A DNA stretch of 64,000 nucleotides from Crocinitomicaceae bacterium (GTDB lineage: Bacteria > Bacteroidota > Bacteroidia > Flavobacteriales_D > Crocinitomicaceae). Shown piece after piece: positions 37,063 through 46,116 of this stretch (within the stretch, counting starts at the first letter, position 1; the number at the start of each line of letters is the position of its first letter). The DNA lies in assembly GCA_022447585.1 (NCBI GenBank), contig JAKVAR010000006.1, forward strand, positions 744,001-808,000, given 5' to 3'. Position numbers and translations under genes: made by a program. The notes under the pieces were generated by a model. That model was not told the origin of the DNA and did no database searches. It was given only the letters and a program-made list of their open reading frames with translations.

Positions 37063-38067
37063 TCAATGTCCACGTCTACGGTTTCTTGTATCTCTGCCGT
37101 ATTTGTTTCCACGATTATTTCGTCTTCTATGCGAGTTTTTTCTGTAATTACTTCCATATCTACCTTTTCTTCCAATATATCTGCGTTTCGCAAAACTTCC
37201 ACGATCGGTATGATAAGGGAACGCTAAGCCAAGGTAAACTTCGTTTGAAGCGCCTTTAGTTTGGGCCGTAACACCGATTGAATAATTGAATGAGTATCCA
37301 ACGCGAGCGTTAGGAGAGATTAGAAAGTCAGCTCCAGCGATTAGAGAGTTTTCTGAACGGTATCCAATAATTAAACTGAATCTATTCTTAATAGTATTTC
37401 GTAGAATTAGATCACCTTGAATGGGTGTGTTAATAGCTGTTTTAATCTGAATATGTGGATTGAATGTGAAATTCCTCCCCGCATTTAAGTATAAGCCGGT
37501 ACTTAAATAATAGTGCCAGCTAGGCGGGTGAAAACCGTCCCCTCTGTTTTGAAATAATTGAGGAATACTCGCTCCAATGTAAAATTTAGGAGTGGTATAG
37601 TAAACACCAAAACTGCCATTGAAGTAAAAGTTGGAAAAACTAGATGAGAAGGCTGGATCTCCAATTTGAGTTGTTTGCGTTGAGGCTAAATTATTAACCA
37701 CATTATCTGTTCCAAAACTCACTCCTACAGCAAAGGATCTTACGTTATCTATGTGGGCGCGATAGGCATATTGAGCAGCAAAAGAAGTTGTATTATACAC
37801 TCCAATCCTATCATGGTAGATATTTAATCCTATAGCATGATCTTGGTCCATTTCATATTGACCGTTAAAAGCAATTGTTGTCGGAGCACCTTCAATTCCA
37901 ATCCATTGATTTCTGAAAATTAAATCGGCCATGATTAGACCGTCAAAAGCTATTGAAGCTGGATTATTTACTCCTTGCGCGAAGTTGATTTGAGAAAATC
38001 GAGAGGTATTTTGAGCATTTAAAATACTCGACAAAAGCAATAGTGAGATAAGAATTAACCCTTTCAT
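37063..38067 (-). CDS. PorP/SprF family T9SS membrane protein
   Basis: A 334-residue outer-membrane protein with signal peptide (ends LNAQ) and PorP/SprF pattern: FSQINFAQGVNNPASIAFDG near the start, AFNGQYEM, and YSFNYSIG. The barrel ends in an unusually basic tail of about 35 residues rich in Arg, Gly and Asn. PorP/SprF proteins act in the T9SS and often serve a specific type B cargo encoded next door; here the upstream gene, two bases away, is such a cargo. Together they form a two-gene unit. Confidence 0.9.
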   Translation of the reverse strand: MKGLILISLLLLSSILNAQNTSRFSQINFAQGVNNPASIAFDGLIMADLIFRNQWIGIEGAPTTIAFNGQYEMDQDHAIGLNIYHDRIGVYNTTSFAAQYAYRAHIDNVRSFAVGVSFGTDNVVNNLASTQTTQIGDPAFSSSFSNFYFNGSFGVYYTTPKFYIGASIPQLFQNRGDGFHPPSWHYYLSTGLYLNAGRNFTFNPHIQIKTAINTPIQGDLILRNTIKNRFSLIIGYRSENSLIAGADFLISPNARVGYSFNYSIGVTAQTKGASNEVYLGLAFPYHTDRGSFAKRRYIGRKGRYGSNYRKNSHRRRNNRGNKYGRDTRNRRRGH

Positions 38068-38069
38068 GA

Positions 38070-39284
38070 TTATCGTTTAAGAGTTATAAAGCCATCGAAA
38101 TCAATTCCTTCCACAATAATACGGTAAAAATAAGTGCCTTCCGGTAAGTCGCCATTTCCTGCACAAAGAGAGGTTTGACATGTACCATCCCAATCATTCA
38201 AGTATTTCTCTTGTTTAAGAACTAAATCTCCCCAACGATTCCAAATTTGAATTTCTGCATCCAAACTACTTAACTCTGGAATAACAAAGAAATCATTTTT
38301 GTAGTCTGCATTTGGTGAAAAACCATTTGGAATAGATAAGTCTACAACTATGATAACAATGTTTTTTGTAATTACACATCCACTGGAATGGGTAGCAATC
38401 ATTGTCAAAGTTTGAGATTCTGTCCCATTGAATACAATTGATTGAGATGTTGAATCATTGATTTGAGAAGAAGGTAACCAAGAGTATGAATTAAAATTAT
38501 CTGGTCCAGTAAACACCTCTGATTGTCCGGGTGATAGGTAAACGGTGTCTGGTAATTCAAAGTCAAGTGTTTCTAAAGGACTTATGTTAGCTGAAAGCAA
38601 TGATGAACAAGAACCACTAGCAATTGTGACACTATAATTTGTATTTGATGAAGGGTTAACAACAATGGAGTTACCTGTTTCTCCGGTTGACCATAAGTAG
38701 CTTGTTCCACCAGACGCTGTGAGTAATGATGTTGAACCTTCGCAACCTGAAACAGCTGTTACGTTTAAGTTGAAGTTTAATTCTGTGATTGATATAGCAT
38801 TATTACCAGAACAACCGTTATTGTCTAACACAGTCACGGAGTGAGTTCCAGCAACTGCGAAAAAATCTGACCCAGTATTTCCGCCTCCCCAGTCATAGTC
38901 AATATAAGTGGGTGTAGTACTTAGAGTGGTTCCACCTCCAGGGCAAATTGGATTCCCTTCTGAAGAAATAATTGTTGGACTAGGACTTGGATTGATTGTA
39001 ACCGTAATTGTATCAATTGAAATGCATCCAACTGCATCGACAGCCGCAAGAATATAGTCGCCCGAAAATTGTGGAGTTATTATTTGACCTGCAAGTGATT
39101 CTGGGCCTGTCCAACCATAGGATGCAAAAGTCCCAGATCCGGATATAGTAGTTAGTGCTTCTTCGCACATTTCAACGCTATTTCCTTCAATAATAGTTAC
39201 ATCTTCAGTACATTGAATTTGAGCCATTAAATTAATATGACCAAAGACTGAAAACAGCATGAATAATAATATTTTATTTCTCAC
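38070..39284 (-). CDS. T9SS type B secreted protein
   Basis: A 404-residue exported protein: signal peptide (ends LMAQ), several Ig/PKD-like segments with paired Cys, and a C-terminal type B (gliding-motility-associated) sorting domain: IPNGFSPNADYKNDFF, IWNRWGDLV, WDGTC, LPEGTYFYRI. It is probably attached to or released from the cell surface through the T9SS. The PorP/SprF partner follows two bases downstream. The unit has a good promoter at 39302-39332. Confidence 0.9.
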   Translation of the reverse strand: MRNKILLFMLFSVFGHINLMAQIQCTEDVTIIEGNSVEMCEEALTTISGSGTFASYGWTGPESLAGQIITPQFSGDYILAAVDAVGCISIDTITVTINPSPSPTIISSEGNPICPGGGTTLSTTPTYIDYDWGGGNTGSDFFAVAGTHSVTVLDNNGCSGNNAISITELNFNLNVTAVSGCEGSTSLLTASGGTSYLWSTGETGNSIVVNPSSNTNYSVTIASGSCSSLLSANISPLETLDFELPDTVYLSPGQSEVFTGPDNFNSYSWLPSSQINDSTSQSIVFNGTESQTLTMIATHSSGCVITKNIVIIVVDLSIPNGFSPNADYKNDFFVIPELSSLDAEIQIWNRWGDLVLKQEKYLNDWDGTCQTSLCAGNGDLPEGTYFYRIIVEGIDFDGFITLKR

Positions 39285-39301
39285 TTTATCAGTATAAAAT
39301 A

Positions 39302-39332
39302 CAAAAATACGCTTACCTACTGTGATTTCAAA
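39302..39332 (-). promoter_or_regulatory. promoter of the T9SS cargo/PorP unit
   Basis: On the minus strand TTTG (39329-39332), 19 bases, TATTTTTG (39302-39309): a full Bacteroidetes -33/-7 pair, 17 bases before the ATG. Confidence 0.7.
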
Positions 39333-39385
39333 TATTATTTGGTGAAGTTCTTAACAACTCTTGGTATCATATGAACGATTCCACA

Positions 39386-40804
39386 TCACTCTACGTAGCT
39401 TAATTTAAGCATATTCGAATTACCGTGTGCTTCGATTGGCATTGAAGCGATGTTGATAACCAAATCACCTATGTTAAGTATTCCATCTTTTTTCAATAGA
39501 TATTTGATGTCAGCAATAGTATGATCAGTACTAACCGTCTTGTCATAATAGAATCCTCGAACTCCCCAGATAAGGCTGAGCTGAGTTAGAATTTTCTTAT
39601 TCGAAGTGAACACAAAAATTTCAGCATTTGGTCTTTGAGATGCAATTTTATAGGCTGTATATCCTGAAAATGACATCGTTAAAATAGCTTCTGCATCAAC
39701 TCTTCTTGAAAGCCTACAAGCGTTAAAACAAATAGAATCGGTAATAAATCTAGTTTGGTTTTTTTCTGGTATCTCTTCTTTGTTATAGATGCCATCAAAA
39801 GTTTCCATCTCTAATACAATGTTGTTCATTGTTCGAATTACTTCAACTGGATATTTTCCAACTGATGTTTCTCCGGAGAGCATAACCGCGTCTGCACCAT
39901 CTAAAACGGCATTTGCAACATCATTGACTTCAGCTCTTGTTGGAGATGAATTGACGATCATACTTTCCATCATTTGTGTTGCAACAATTACAGGTTTTGC
40001 ATTCAAAATACACTTGTTTATTAGCATTTTTTGAATTATTGGAACATTTTGGTATGGGATTTCAACACCTAAGTCACCTCTTGCAACCATTAATGCGTCA
40101 CTTTCCTGAACAATTTCATCAATGTCGTCAATCGCTTCTGGTTTTTCAATTTTAGCAATAACTTTTGCCTTACCTAAGTTGACAGAAATGATATGTTTCA
40201 ATTCTATAATATCTCTTGCAGACCTTACGAAAGAAAGACCAATCCAGTCTACATTTTTCTCTAATGCGAAATCTAGATCCACTAAATCCTTTTCCGTAAG
40301 ACAAGGCATGGAGATTTTAGTATTTGGAAGATTTACTCCTTTATGTGAAGATAGCTTTCCGCCATAAACTACAGTAGCTGTAATTTTATCTTTCCCGTTG
40401 GTTTCAGTGATGTCTAAAGCTAATTTCCCGTCATCAAGTAAAATACGTTCACCTTGTTTAACGTCTTGAGGCAATTGAGAATAATTGATTGAGAAAGAAT
40501 CACCTTCACCAAGTCTATCTTCCGTATAAATGTATACAGTACTTCCTTCAACCAGATCCATAGAGTTATCCTTGATGTTCCCTGTTCTTATTTTTGGCCC
40601 TTGTAAATCGGCTAAAATTGCAACATTCAATCCGGTTTCGTCATTCAATTCACGTATTGTATTGATGGTCTTGGCGTGATCTTCATGGCTACCATGAGAA
40701 AAGTTCAGACGGCACACGTTTACACCCTCTAAGAACATTTGTTTCAATATCTTTTTGTCACTGGACGCAGGTCCCATGGTTGCGACTATTTTTGTTTTTT
40801 TCAT
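39386..40804 (-). CDS. pyk: pyruvate kinase
   Basis: A 472-residue glycolytic enzyme converting phosphoenolpyruvate and ADP to pyruvate and ATP. Signatures: TKIVATMGPAS at the start, RLNFSHGSHEDH, the catalytic-lysine region VIAKIEKPEAIDDID, and MVARGDLGVEIP. The B domain and a normal C-terminal domain are present. It follows the IPExxxVDY-family gene after one base, so the two share a promoter. Confidence 0.98.
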   Translation of the reverse strand: MKKTKIVATMGPASSDKKILKQMFLEGVNVCRLNFSHGSHEDHAKTINTIRELNDETGLNVAILADLQGPKIRTGNIKDNSMDLVEGSTVYIYTEDRLGEGDSFSINYSQLPQDVKQGERILLDDGKLALDITETNGKDKITATVVYGGKLSSHKGVNLPNTKISMPCLTEKDLVDLDFALEKNVDWIGLSFVRSARDIIELKHIISVNLGKAKVIAKIEKPEAIDDIDEIVQESDALMVARGDLGVEIPYQNVPIIQKMLINKCILNAKPVIVATQMMESMIVNSSPTRAEVNDVANAVLDGADAVMLSGETSVGKYPVEVIRTMNNIVLEMETFDGIYNKEEIPEKNQTRFITDSICFNACRLSRRVDAEAILTMSFSGYTAYKIASQRPNAEIFVFTSNKKILTQLSLIWGVRGFYYDKTVSTDHTIADIKYLLKKDGILNIGDLVINIASMPIEAHGNSNMLKLSYVE

Positions 40805-40805
40805 T

Positions 40806-41237
40806 CTAATTAAATACTAAATTTTCCGCAGAGGCTATTTCTTCAGGGTAGAAGAGGTAGGCTCCAAGGATACTTGTTACCGTTTTTAATTCAACTATTA
40901 AGTCCGAGACTTCAATAACATGATTGTTACAAAGGAATAGGAAATAATCAATACTTGGCTTTTCAGGAATCAAGTATTGCCCTTTTTCTTTATTCTTAAT
41001 CATGTAGTATTCTATGCGATTTTCATCATCCATAAATTCATACATTGAATGAAGAGAAGTAGGTTCGCCTTTTTTATTTGTTACAACATAATCTGAATCA
41101 CATTTTGTTAAATGTAGCCCAGTTTTTTTGTTAAGTCCCCATGCTAATCGGTAGTCGCTATGATGAGAACAAATACCAATCATTTCGAATTCTTCTTCTG
41201 GTTCTAATGCAAGAATGTGTTTTTTGCGCTTTCCCAT
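40806..41237 (-). CDS. IPExxxVDY family protein
   Basis: A 143-residue soluble protein with the signature LIPEKPSIDYFLF at about residues 88-100, matching the IPExxxVDY family of Bacteroidetes. The function is unknown; its gene often lies directly upstream of pyk, as here. The -7 motif TAAATTTG lies 20 bases before the ATG. Confidence 0.85.
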   Translation of the reverse strand: MGKRKKHILALEPEEEFEMIGICSHHSDYRLAWGLNKKTGLHLTKCDSDYVVTNKKGEPTSLHSMYEFMDDENRIEYYMIKNKEKGQYLIPEKPSIDYFLFLCNNHVIEVSDLIVELKTVTSILGAYLFYPEEIASAENLVFN

Positions 41238-41257
41238 TTAATAGCCTTTCGGTATTG

Positions 41258-41265
41258 CAAATTTA
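41258..41265 (-). promoter_or_regulatory. -7 promoter motif of the IPExxxVDY-pyk unit
   Basis: TAAATTTG on the minus strand, an exact TAnnTTTG match. No clear TTTG at -33. Confidence 0.5.
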
Positions 41266-41477
41266 GTGTTTTTCATTCGATGCTGTTTTATTATAAAGAG
41301 AAGGTATTGAGATTTAACAATTTAATGTCATTGAGTGTCAATTTTGAGCCCTCTATCTAAATCGTAATTAACAAAAAGTTAACAAAATTTAGGGTTTAAA
41401 AGATTGGTTGTCAATTTGTTGTGGTTTTGGCATAAGTTTTGAAAATATCTAAGAAATTAACAATTAAATTATTTATT

Positions 41478-42185
41478 ATGATCGCAAAGAAAAATTCGAG
41501 GTACGACCTCGAGCGGAAGAGAATTGTCCTATTTCAAATAGGATTACTAACAGCTGGCTCGTTTGCATTGGCTGCATTTAACTATACTTCAGAGGTGAAA
41601 TTTGAAGCAGAGAAGAAGATAGTTTCATTTGTGCCAGTAACATATGAATTATTTCCTAAGCCAGAAGAACCCAAGAAAGTAGAGGTGGTGATAAAACAGC
41701 CTGAACAAAAGCAACAACAACAAACGACAACTGTAAAAGCTTCTGCCGCTATAACGCAGGATGTGAAGTCTTCAGCAAATACGTCTAAAGATGTTAAGCC
41801 AGATTTAGGATTGCCTCCAGTAGGACCAATTGGTAATGAGGATAAGATTATCGTTGATATTGATCCAGATTATTTTGACCCGTTTCCAAAAATAGAAGCT
41901 GAATACATAGGTGGTTATAATGCCATGATGGCTCAGGTTCAAAAAGTAATGAATTATCCGGAAATTGATATTCAAATGGATGTTCAAGGCAAGGTGTATC
42001 TTTCATTTATTATTGAAAAGGATGGTTCAGTTTCAAATGTAGAAATTGAGCGGGGTGTATCTAAAACGATTGATCGCGAAGCGAAGCGTATCGTTAAAAC
42101 GTTTCCTAAATGGAAGCCAGGTGAGAATGCTTATGGTAAAGTTAGGACAAGAGTTCGTTTGCCTTTAAATTTCACACTTGAATAA
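41478..42185 (+). CDS. TonB family protein (energy transducer)
   Basis: About 235 residues: a cytoplasmic start (MIAKKNSRYDLERKR), one membrane helix (about 17-34), a Pro/Glu/Lys/Gln-rich periplasmic linker (PKPEEPKKVE, QKQQQQTT) and a C-terminal TonB domain (YPEIDIQMDVQGKVYLSFII, FPKWKPGEN). It links the proton-motive force of the inner membrane to outer-membrane receptors. I chose ATG at 41478; the TTG at 41439 gives an atypical extension. No exbB or exbD is adjacent. A perfect terminator follows. Confidence 0.88.
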   Translation: MIAKKNSRYDLERKRIVLFQIGLLTAGSFALAAFNYTSEVKFEAEKKIVSFVPVTYELFPKPEEPKKVEVVIKQPEQKQQQQTTTVKASAAITQDVKSSANTSKDVKPDLGLPPVGPIGNEDKIIVDIDPDYFDPFPKIEAEYIGGYNAMMAQVQKVMNYPEIDIQMDVQGKVYLSFIIEKDGSVSNVEIERGVSKTIDREAKRIVKTFPKWKPGENAYGKVRTRVRLPLNFTLE

Positions 42186-42206
42186 GAGATATGCGTCGAT
42201 AGCAGA

Positions 42207-42238
42207 AGCGGCTAGAATTAATTCTAGCCGCTTTTTTT
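42207..42238 (+). terminator. terminator after the TonB-family gene
   Basis: AGCGGCTAGAATT followed by its exact inverse AATTCTAGCCGCT and seven T. Confidence 0.9.
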
Positions 42239-42261
42239 ATGCTTCTATAAATTGGAGCTCC

Positions 42262-43659
42262 TTAGTCTAATGAACCAATCATTTTCTTTGGGTCAACCCA
42301 ATTGTCGTATTCTTCAGCGGGAACATAACCTAAACGAATCGCTTCTTCGCGCAGTGTTGTTCCATTCTCATGAGCGGTATTGGCAATTTCAGCTGCTTTG
42401 TAATAACCGATTTTAGTATTCAAGGCTGTAACCAACATTAATGAGTTGTTTAAAAGCTCATCAATTCTTTTTTGGTTTGGTTCTATTCCTTGAGCACAAT
42501 TTAAATCAAAAGATACACAGGCATCACCAATAAGCTGTGCACTTTGAAGTAAGTTATGTGCCATCATTGGTTTAAATACGTTTAATTCATAATGACCTTG
42601 TGTACCGCCAATTGTTATTGCAACATCGTTACCCATAACCTGAGCGCAAACCATAGTGATGGCTTCCGCTTGAGTTGGATTAACTTTTCCAGGCATGATT
42701 GAAGAACCTGGTTCATTTGCTGGTATTGTGATTTCACCAATACTTGAACGAGGACCTGAAGCCATCATTCTAATGTCATTGGCAATTTTATTAATTGAAA
42801 CAGCAATTTGTTTCAAAGCACCATGTGTCTCAACGATTGCATCGTGAGCAGCTAAAGCCTCAAATTTATTATCTGCAGTAATAAAAGGAAGTCCTGTGAA
42901 TTCCGCGATTTTCTTAGCAACTAATACGTCATAACCTTTAGGTGTGTTTAGTCCAGTTCCTACGGCAGTTCCCCCAAGTGCTAATTCAGAAAGGTGTGCT
43001 AGTGTATTTTTTAGCGCCTTTAATCCATGGTTTAATTGAGAAACATACCCAGAAAACTCTTGCCCTAATGTTAATGGCGTTGCATCCATTAAGTGAGTAC
43101 GACCAATTTTAACAACGTCTTTAAATGCTTTAGCTTTCGCTTCTAATGTGTCTCTTAGTTGTTCAACGCCAGGTATCGTTTTTTCGACAACCATTTTGTA
43201 ACACGCAATGTGCATTCCTGTCGGAAAAGTATCGTTACTTGATTGCGATTTGTTAACGTCATCATTGGCTAATAGAACTTTTTCACCTTCACCGATTTTA
43301 TTACCAGCTAATACATGAGCTCTGTTTGCGATTACTTCATTAACGTTCATATTACTTTGAGTGCCAGAACCAGTTTGCCATACTACTAATGGGAATTGAT
43401 CATCCAATTCTCCTGCTACTATTTCGTCAGCAACCTTAGAAATGTGATCTCTTTTTACTTCGTTTAAAACGCCCAATTCACAGTTTGCATGCGCTGCCGC
43501 TTTTTTAAGATATGCAAAGGCATGAACGATTTCAAGAGGCATTGATGCTGAGGGTCCAATTTTAAAATTGTTTCTTGACCTTTCCGTTTGCGGGCCCCAG
43601 TATTTGTCTGCCGGAACTTTAACTTCACCAATAGTGTCTTTTTCTATACGATATTCCAT
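42262..43659 (-). CDS. fumC: fumarate hydratase, class II
   Basis: A 465-residue TCA-cycle enzyme interconverting fumarate and malate without an iron cluster. Signatures: [31 protein letters not shown] (with active-site His) and the superfamily loop [13 protein letters not shown]. Length and motifs are normal. It is on the minus strand as a single gene, convergent with the TonB-family gene. No standard promoter motif was found immediately upstream. Confidence 0.98.
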   Translation of the reverse strand: MEYRIEKDTIGEVKVPADKYWGPQTERSRNNFKIGPSASMPLEIVHAFAYLKKAAAHANCELGVLNEVKRDHISKVADEIVAGELDDQFPLVVWQTGSGTQSNMNVNEVIANRAHVLAGNKIGEGEKVLLANDDVNKSQSSNDTFPTGMHIACYKMVVEKTIPGVEQLRDTLEAKAKAFKDVVKIGRTHLMDATPLTLGQEFSGYVSQLNHGLKALKNTLAHLSELALGGTAVGTGLNTPKGYDVLVAKKIAEFTGLPFITADNKFEALAAHDAIVETHGALKQIAVSINKIANDIRMMASGPRSSIGEITIPANEPGSSIMPGKVNPTQAEAITMVCAQVMGNDVAITIGGTQGHYELNVFKPMMAHNLLQSAQLIGDACVSFDLNCAQGIEPNQKRIDELLNNSLMLVTALNTKIGYYKAAEIANTAHENGTTLREEAIRLGYVPAEEYDNWVDPKKMIGSLD

Positions 43660-43733
43660 AATGGTATGTTTGATATTTGAATAATTTATGTAATTTTACC
43701 GATAAGTAATTTTTTTACAAAAATAATAAAGAG

Positions 43734-43889
43734 ATGAGTATTTTAGGTATAGTTATTTTTCTTTTAATTGGTGGAATGGCATTTTGGATGTTATTATTTT
43801 TAATGGGATTCATCCTCCCTTTTTGGATAACATTAGGTGTATTTGAAAAAATGAAGCCTACAAGAATTTTCGAAGAAGAAGAAGCGTAG
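43734..43889 (+). CDS. 51-residue membrane protein
   Basis: Begins MSILGIVIFLLIGGMAFWML; a long hydrophobic stretch of about 35 residues (one or two helices) is followed by an acidic tail (FEEEEA). ATG at 43734 is preceded by AATAAAGAG. It is divergent from fumC and has its own hairpin terminator. Function unknown. Confidence 0.55.
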   Translation: MSILGIVIFLLIGGMAFWMLLFLMGFILPFWITLGVFEKMKPTRIFEEEEA

Positions 43890-43900
43890 CTTCTGATAGA
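43884..43900 (+). repeat. 17 bp direct repeat, copy 1
   Basis: GCGTAGCTTCTGATAGA, overlapping the stop of the 51-residue gene; exact copy at 43961-43977. Confidence 0.7.
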
Positions 43901-43923
43901 AGGCGTTCACGCCGAATAAACTT

Positions 43924-43953
43924 AAAAGTCATTCATTTCGGATGACTTTTTTT
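43924..43953 (+). terminator. terminator after the 51-residue gene
   Basis: AAAAGTCAT, loop, ATGACTTTT and a T-tract, lying between the two 17 bp repeats. Confidence 0.75.
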
Positions 43954-43960
43954 AGTTTAC

Positions 43961-43977
43961 GCGTAGCTTCTGATAGA
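43961..43977 (+). repeat. 17 bp direct repeat, copy 2
   Basis: Exact copy of 43884-43900, just past the terminator. Confidence 0.7.
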
Positions 43978-44019
43978 GCTCAATGATTTGAATTTCTGAT
44001 AAATAGAATTTAGAAACAA

Positions 44020-44051
44020 AAAAGGGACACTGAATTTTCAGCGTCCCTTTT
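44020..44051 (-). terminator. terminator of the T9SS type A protein gene
   Basis: GGGACACTGAA and TTCAGCGTCCC pair with one A/C mismatch, flanked by A- and T-tracts. Confidence 0.85.
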
Positions 44052-44068
44052 ATTCTGATCAATATTTA

Positions 44069-45505
44069 TTACATAATGACTAGTCGTTCAATCTTACTAC
44101 CTTTTTCAGTATTGACAACTACGTTATAAACACCTTTTTCAAGCCCATTGATGTCAACAGAAGCTTTTCGAATAGAATTGTACGTTTCTGAAAGAACAAC
44201 TCTACCTTGCATATTGGTAATTTGAATCTCATTGAAGTATTCGTTCGTATTAATAACAACATTTGATTTCGCTGGATTAGGAATTAAACTAACATTGATA
44301 TTGTTATTAGCGACGATGGCAATGACATCAGAAAAAGATATTCCTCCATCAGTATCAAATTGTTTTAGTCTGTAGTAATTTGTTCCTTCGCTAGGATTTG
44401 AATCAATAGCTTCGTAATGATTGGTCTCGCTTGTTGTTCCTTGTCCTTGAATCACATCAAATGTAGACCAAATTTTCCCGTCTAAAGACCTTTCAACGGC
44501 GAAGAAATCATTGTTTAATTCACTCACAGTCGTCCAGTTTAAAATATTTTCTTCTCTAAATTGGAAGCCATCGAAGTTTACTAATTCAACCGGGAGTGGT
44601 ACAATCGAACAATCAGTCGTTGCCGTATTGGATGGAGCGTCAGAAATATTAATTGTTTGTACACTTCCTGCGTAATTTGTCACCACTAAAACATACACTT
44701 CTCCAATTACTGTACCCGCCACATTTGCCTGCTCAGTGGCAGAAGTAGAATAGCTGCAGTCTATTGGAGCGGGATACGAGTTACAATTTGCTTGTGCTGT
44801 TGCTAAATCTACAAAAGGCCCCCAAATCGCATAATCAATATCTGAAGCCGCTGTCATGTCAATCACTAGATTACCACCTACAGATATTTCTAGGTAGTAC
44901 CAAGTCGGATCAGGGCTAGTAAACAAGCAACCATAGTTATTTCCAGGATTAATATCATCTTCAGCATCAAGTCCTGTAATTGTAGAAGTAAATGTAATTG
45001 CACTTCCAGAACAAACTGGATCTGGTGTATTACATGTGGAATTATTTCCTGATGGCGCAGTAATGTCTACGGCACAAATGTCGCCGTTCATATTGTTATT
45101 GTTACTTCCTGATTGACGTTGAATTTGTATGTAGTATGTGGTTCCTAAAGTAGTTGCAAATGAAATGTTAGCTGTTCCACCTGAAAACGCAAAATCACAT
45201 GCTATTTCTCCAGAATTACATCCAGTATAAGCAGCAAGAGTTCCATCTCGATTTGCTCCACTCATAGTTATTGAAACTGTATTCCCAGTGCCAGTGATTG
45301 TGTACCAAACATCCTGATAAGTAGTTGCATTTCCGCAGCTAGCATCTATACCTGCTGTATTTGTTCCGTTTTGATTATTTGTGAATGTTTGTGTAATACA
45401 CGTCCCATTTAGAGGTAAGTTAGGAGGAGATCCACAGTCATTAGATTGCGAAAGAACAATATTTGCAATCAGTATCACGAACATAAAATTAAAGAGATTC
45501 TTCAT
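44069..45505 (-). CDS. T9SS type A secreted protein
   Basis: A 478-residue exported protein: signal peptide (ends VLSQ), a jelly-roll-like Cys-paired N-terminal part with two similar halves (DCGSPPNLP and STCNTPDPV starts), then the LPVELVNFDGFQ bridge typical of these proteins and a type A T9SS sorting domain (IPNPAKSNVVINTN to KIERLVIM). It is probably delivered to the cell surface. Its start overlaps the stop of the upstream small protein gene by 17 bases. Enzymatic function not seen. Confidence 0.88.
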   Translation of the reverse strand: MKNLFNFMFVILIANIVLSQSNDCGSPPNLPLNGTCITQTFTNNQNGTNTAGIDASCGNATTYQDVWYTITGTGNTVSITMSGANRDGTLAAYTGCNSGEIACDFAFSGGTANISFATTLGTTYYIQIQRQSGSNNNNMNGDICAVDITAPSGNNSTCNTPDPVCSGSAITFTSTITGLDAEDDINPGNNYGCLFTSPDPTWYYLEISVGGNLVIDMTAASDIDYAIWGPFVDLATAQANCNSYPAPIDCSYSTSATEQANVAGTVIGEVYVLVVTNYAGSVQTINISDAPSNTATTDCSIVPLPVELVNFDGFQFREENILNWTTVSELNNDFFAVERSLDGKIWSTFDVIQGQGTTSETNHYEAIDSNPSEGTNYYRLKQFDTDGGISFSDVIAIVANNNINVSLIPNPAKSNVVINTNEYFNEIQITNMQGRVVLSETYNSIRKASVDINGLEKGVYNVVVNTEKGSKIERLVIM

Positions 45506-45932
45506 AGCTAATAATGTCGTTAAGAGTTAAAAAAATGCCAGTATAAACCAGTGCCTTTGCTTCTATTAGTTCTGCTTGCCTCTCATTTGATAGGTTGTTA
45601 AATTCTGATTGTTGAATTTTAATAATTTCTTGATTCTGTCCTAGCCAATTTTTAATTTCCTGCGCATTCACATCGGAATAATTAAAAATAGCATTTGGAT
45701 GTTGAGATTGCTTTTTGTTTTCAAACGCTAAAATATCCGATTGCTTGATTTCTTGATTGTATACAATGGTAGATTTCTGAATTAATATTTTTTGATTGTC
45801 AGTTAATTGGTTAAAGTCTGCTTGCTCTATGAAGGTAATTTCAGGATGTGTTTCCTGCCATATTGAGATGTCCGTTTGAGCATATGAAGCTACAAAGAGC
45901 CCCATAAACATAACGGTTGTAAGGTTTTTCAT
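45489..45932 (-). CDS. small exported hypothetical protein
   Basis: About 147 residues: signal peptide (MKNLTTVMFMGLFVASYAQ) and a Gln/Glu/Asn-rich helical body in which a segment is repeated (FIEQADFNQLTDNQKILIQK and KIQQSEFNNLSNERQAELIE). I chose ATG at 45932 because it starts a normal signal peptide; the ATG at 45980 does not. It overlaps the T9SS cargo gene by 17 bases, so the two are coupled. Family not recognised. Confidence 0.7.
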   Translation of the reverse strand: MKNLTTVMFMGLFVASYAQTDISIWQETHPEITFIEQADFNQLTDNQKILIQKSTIVYNQEIKQSDILAFENKKQSQHPNAIFNYSDVNAQEIKNWLGQNQEIIKIQQSEFNNLSNERQAELIEAKALVYTGIFLTLNDIISYEESL

Positions 45933-45960
45933 TGTTGTTGTAGTTGATAAATAATAATTG

Positions 45961-45991
45961 CAAAGGTAAGTTGATTCCATAGAGTTTCAAA
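45961..45991 (-). promoter_or_regulatory. promoter of the small exported protein/T9SS cargo unit
   Basis: TTTG (45988-45991), 19 bases, TACCTTTG (45961-45968) on the minus strand, a full -33/-7 pair about 28 bases before the ATG. Confidence 0.7.
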
Positions 45992-46116
45992 AAACAACTA
46001 CCTCGCTTTACCAAACGACAATGCTGATCGAATATTACGCTGGTATCCTCGATAATTTGATTTTTAACACAGTTGACGCTGCTTTTTGTTAAAAAATAAA
46101 CGACTTTGTAAGTTGT

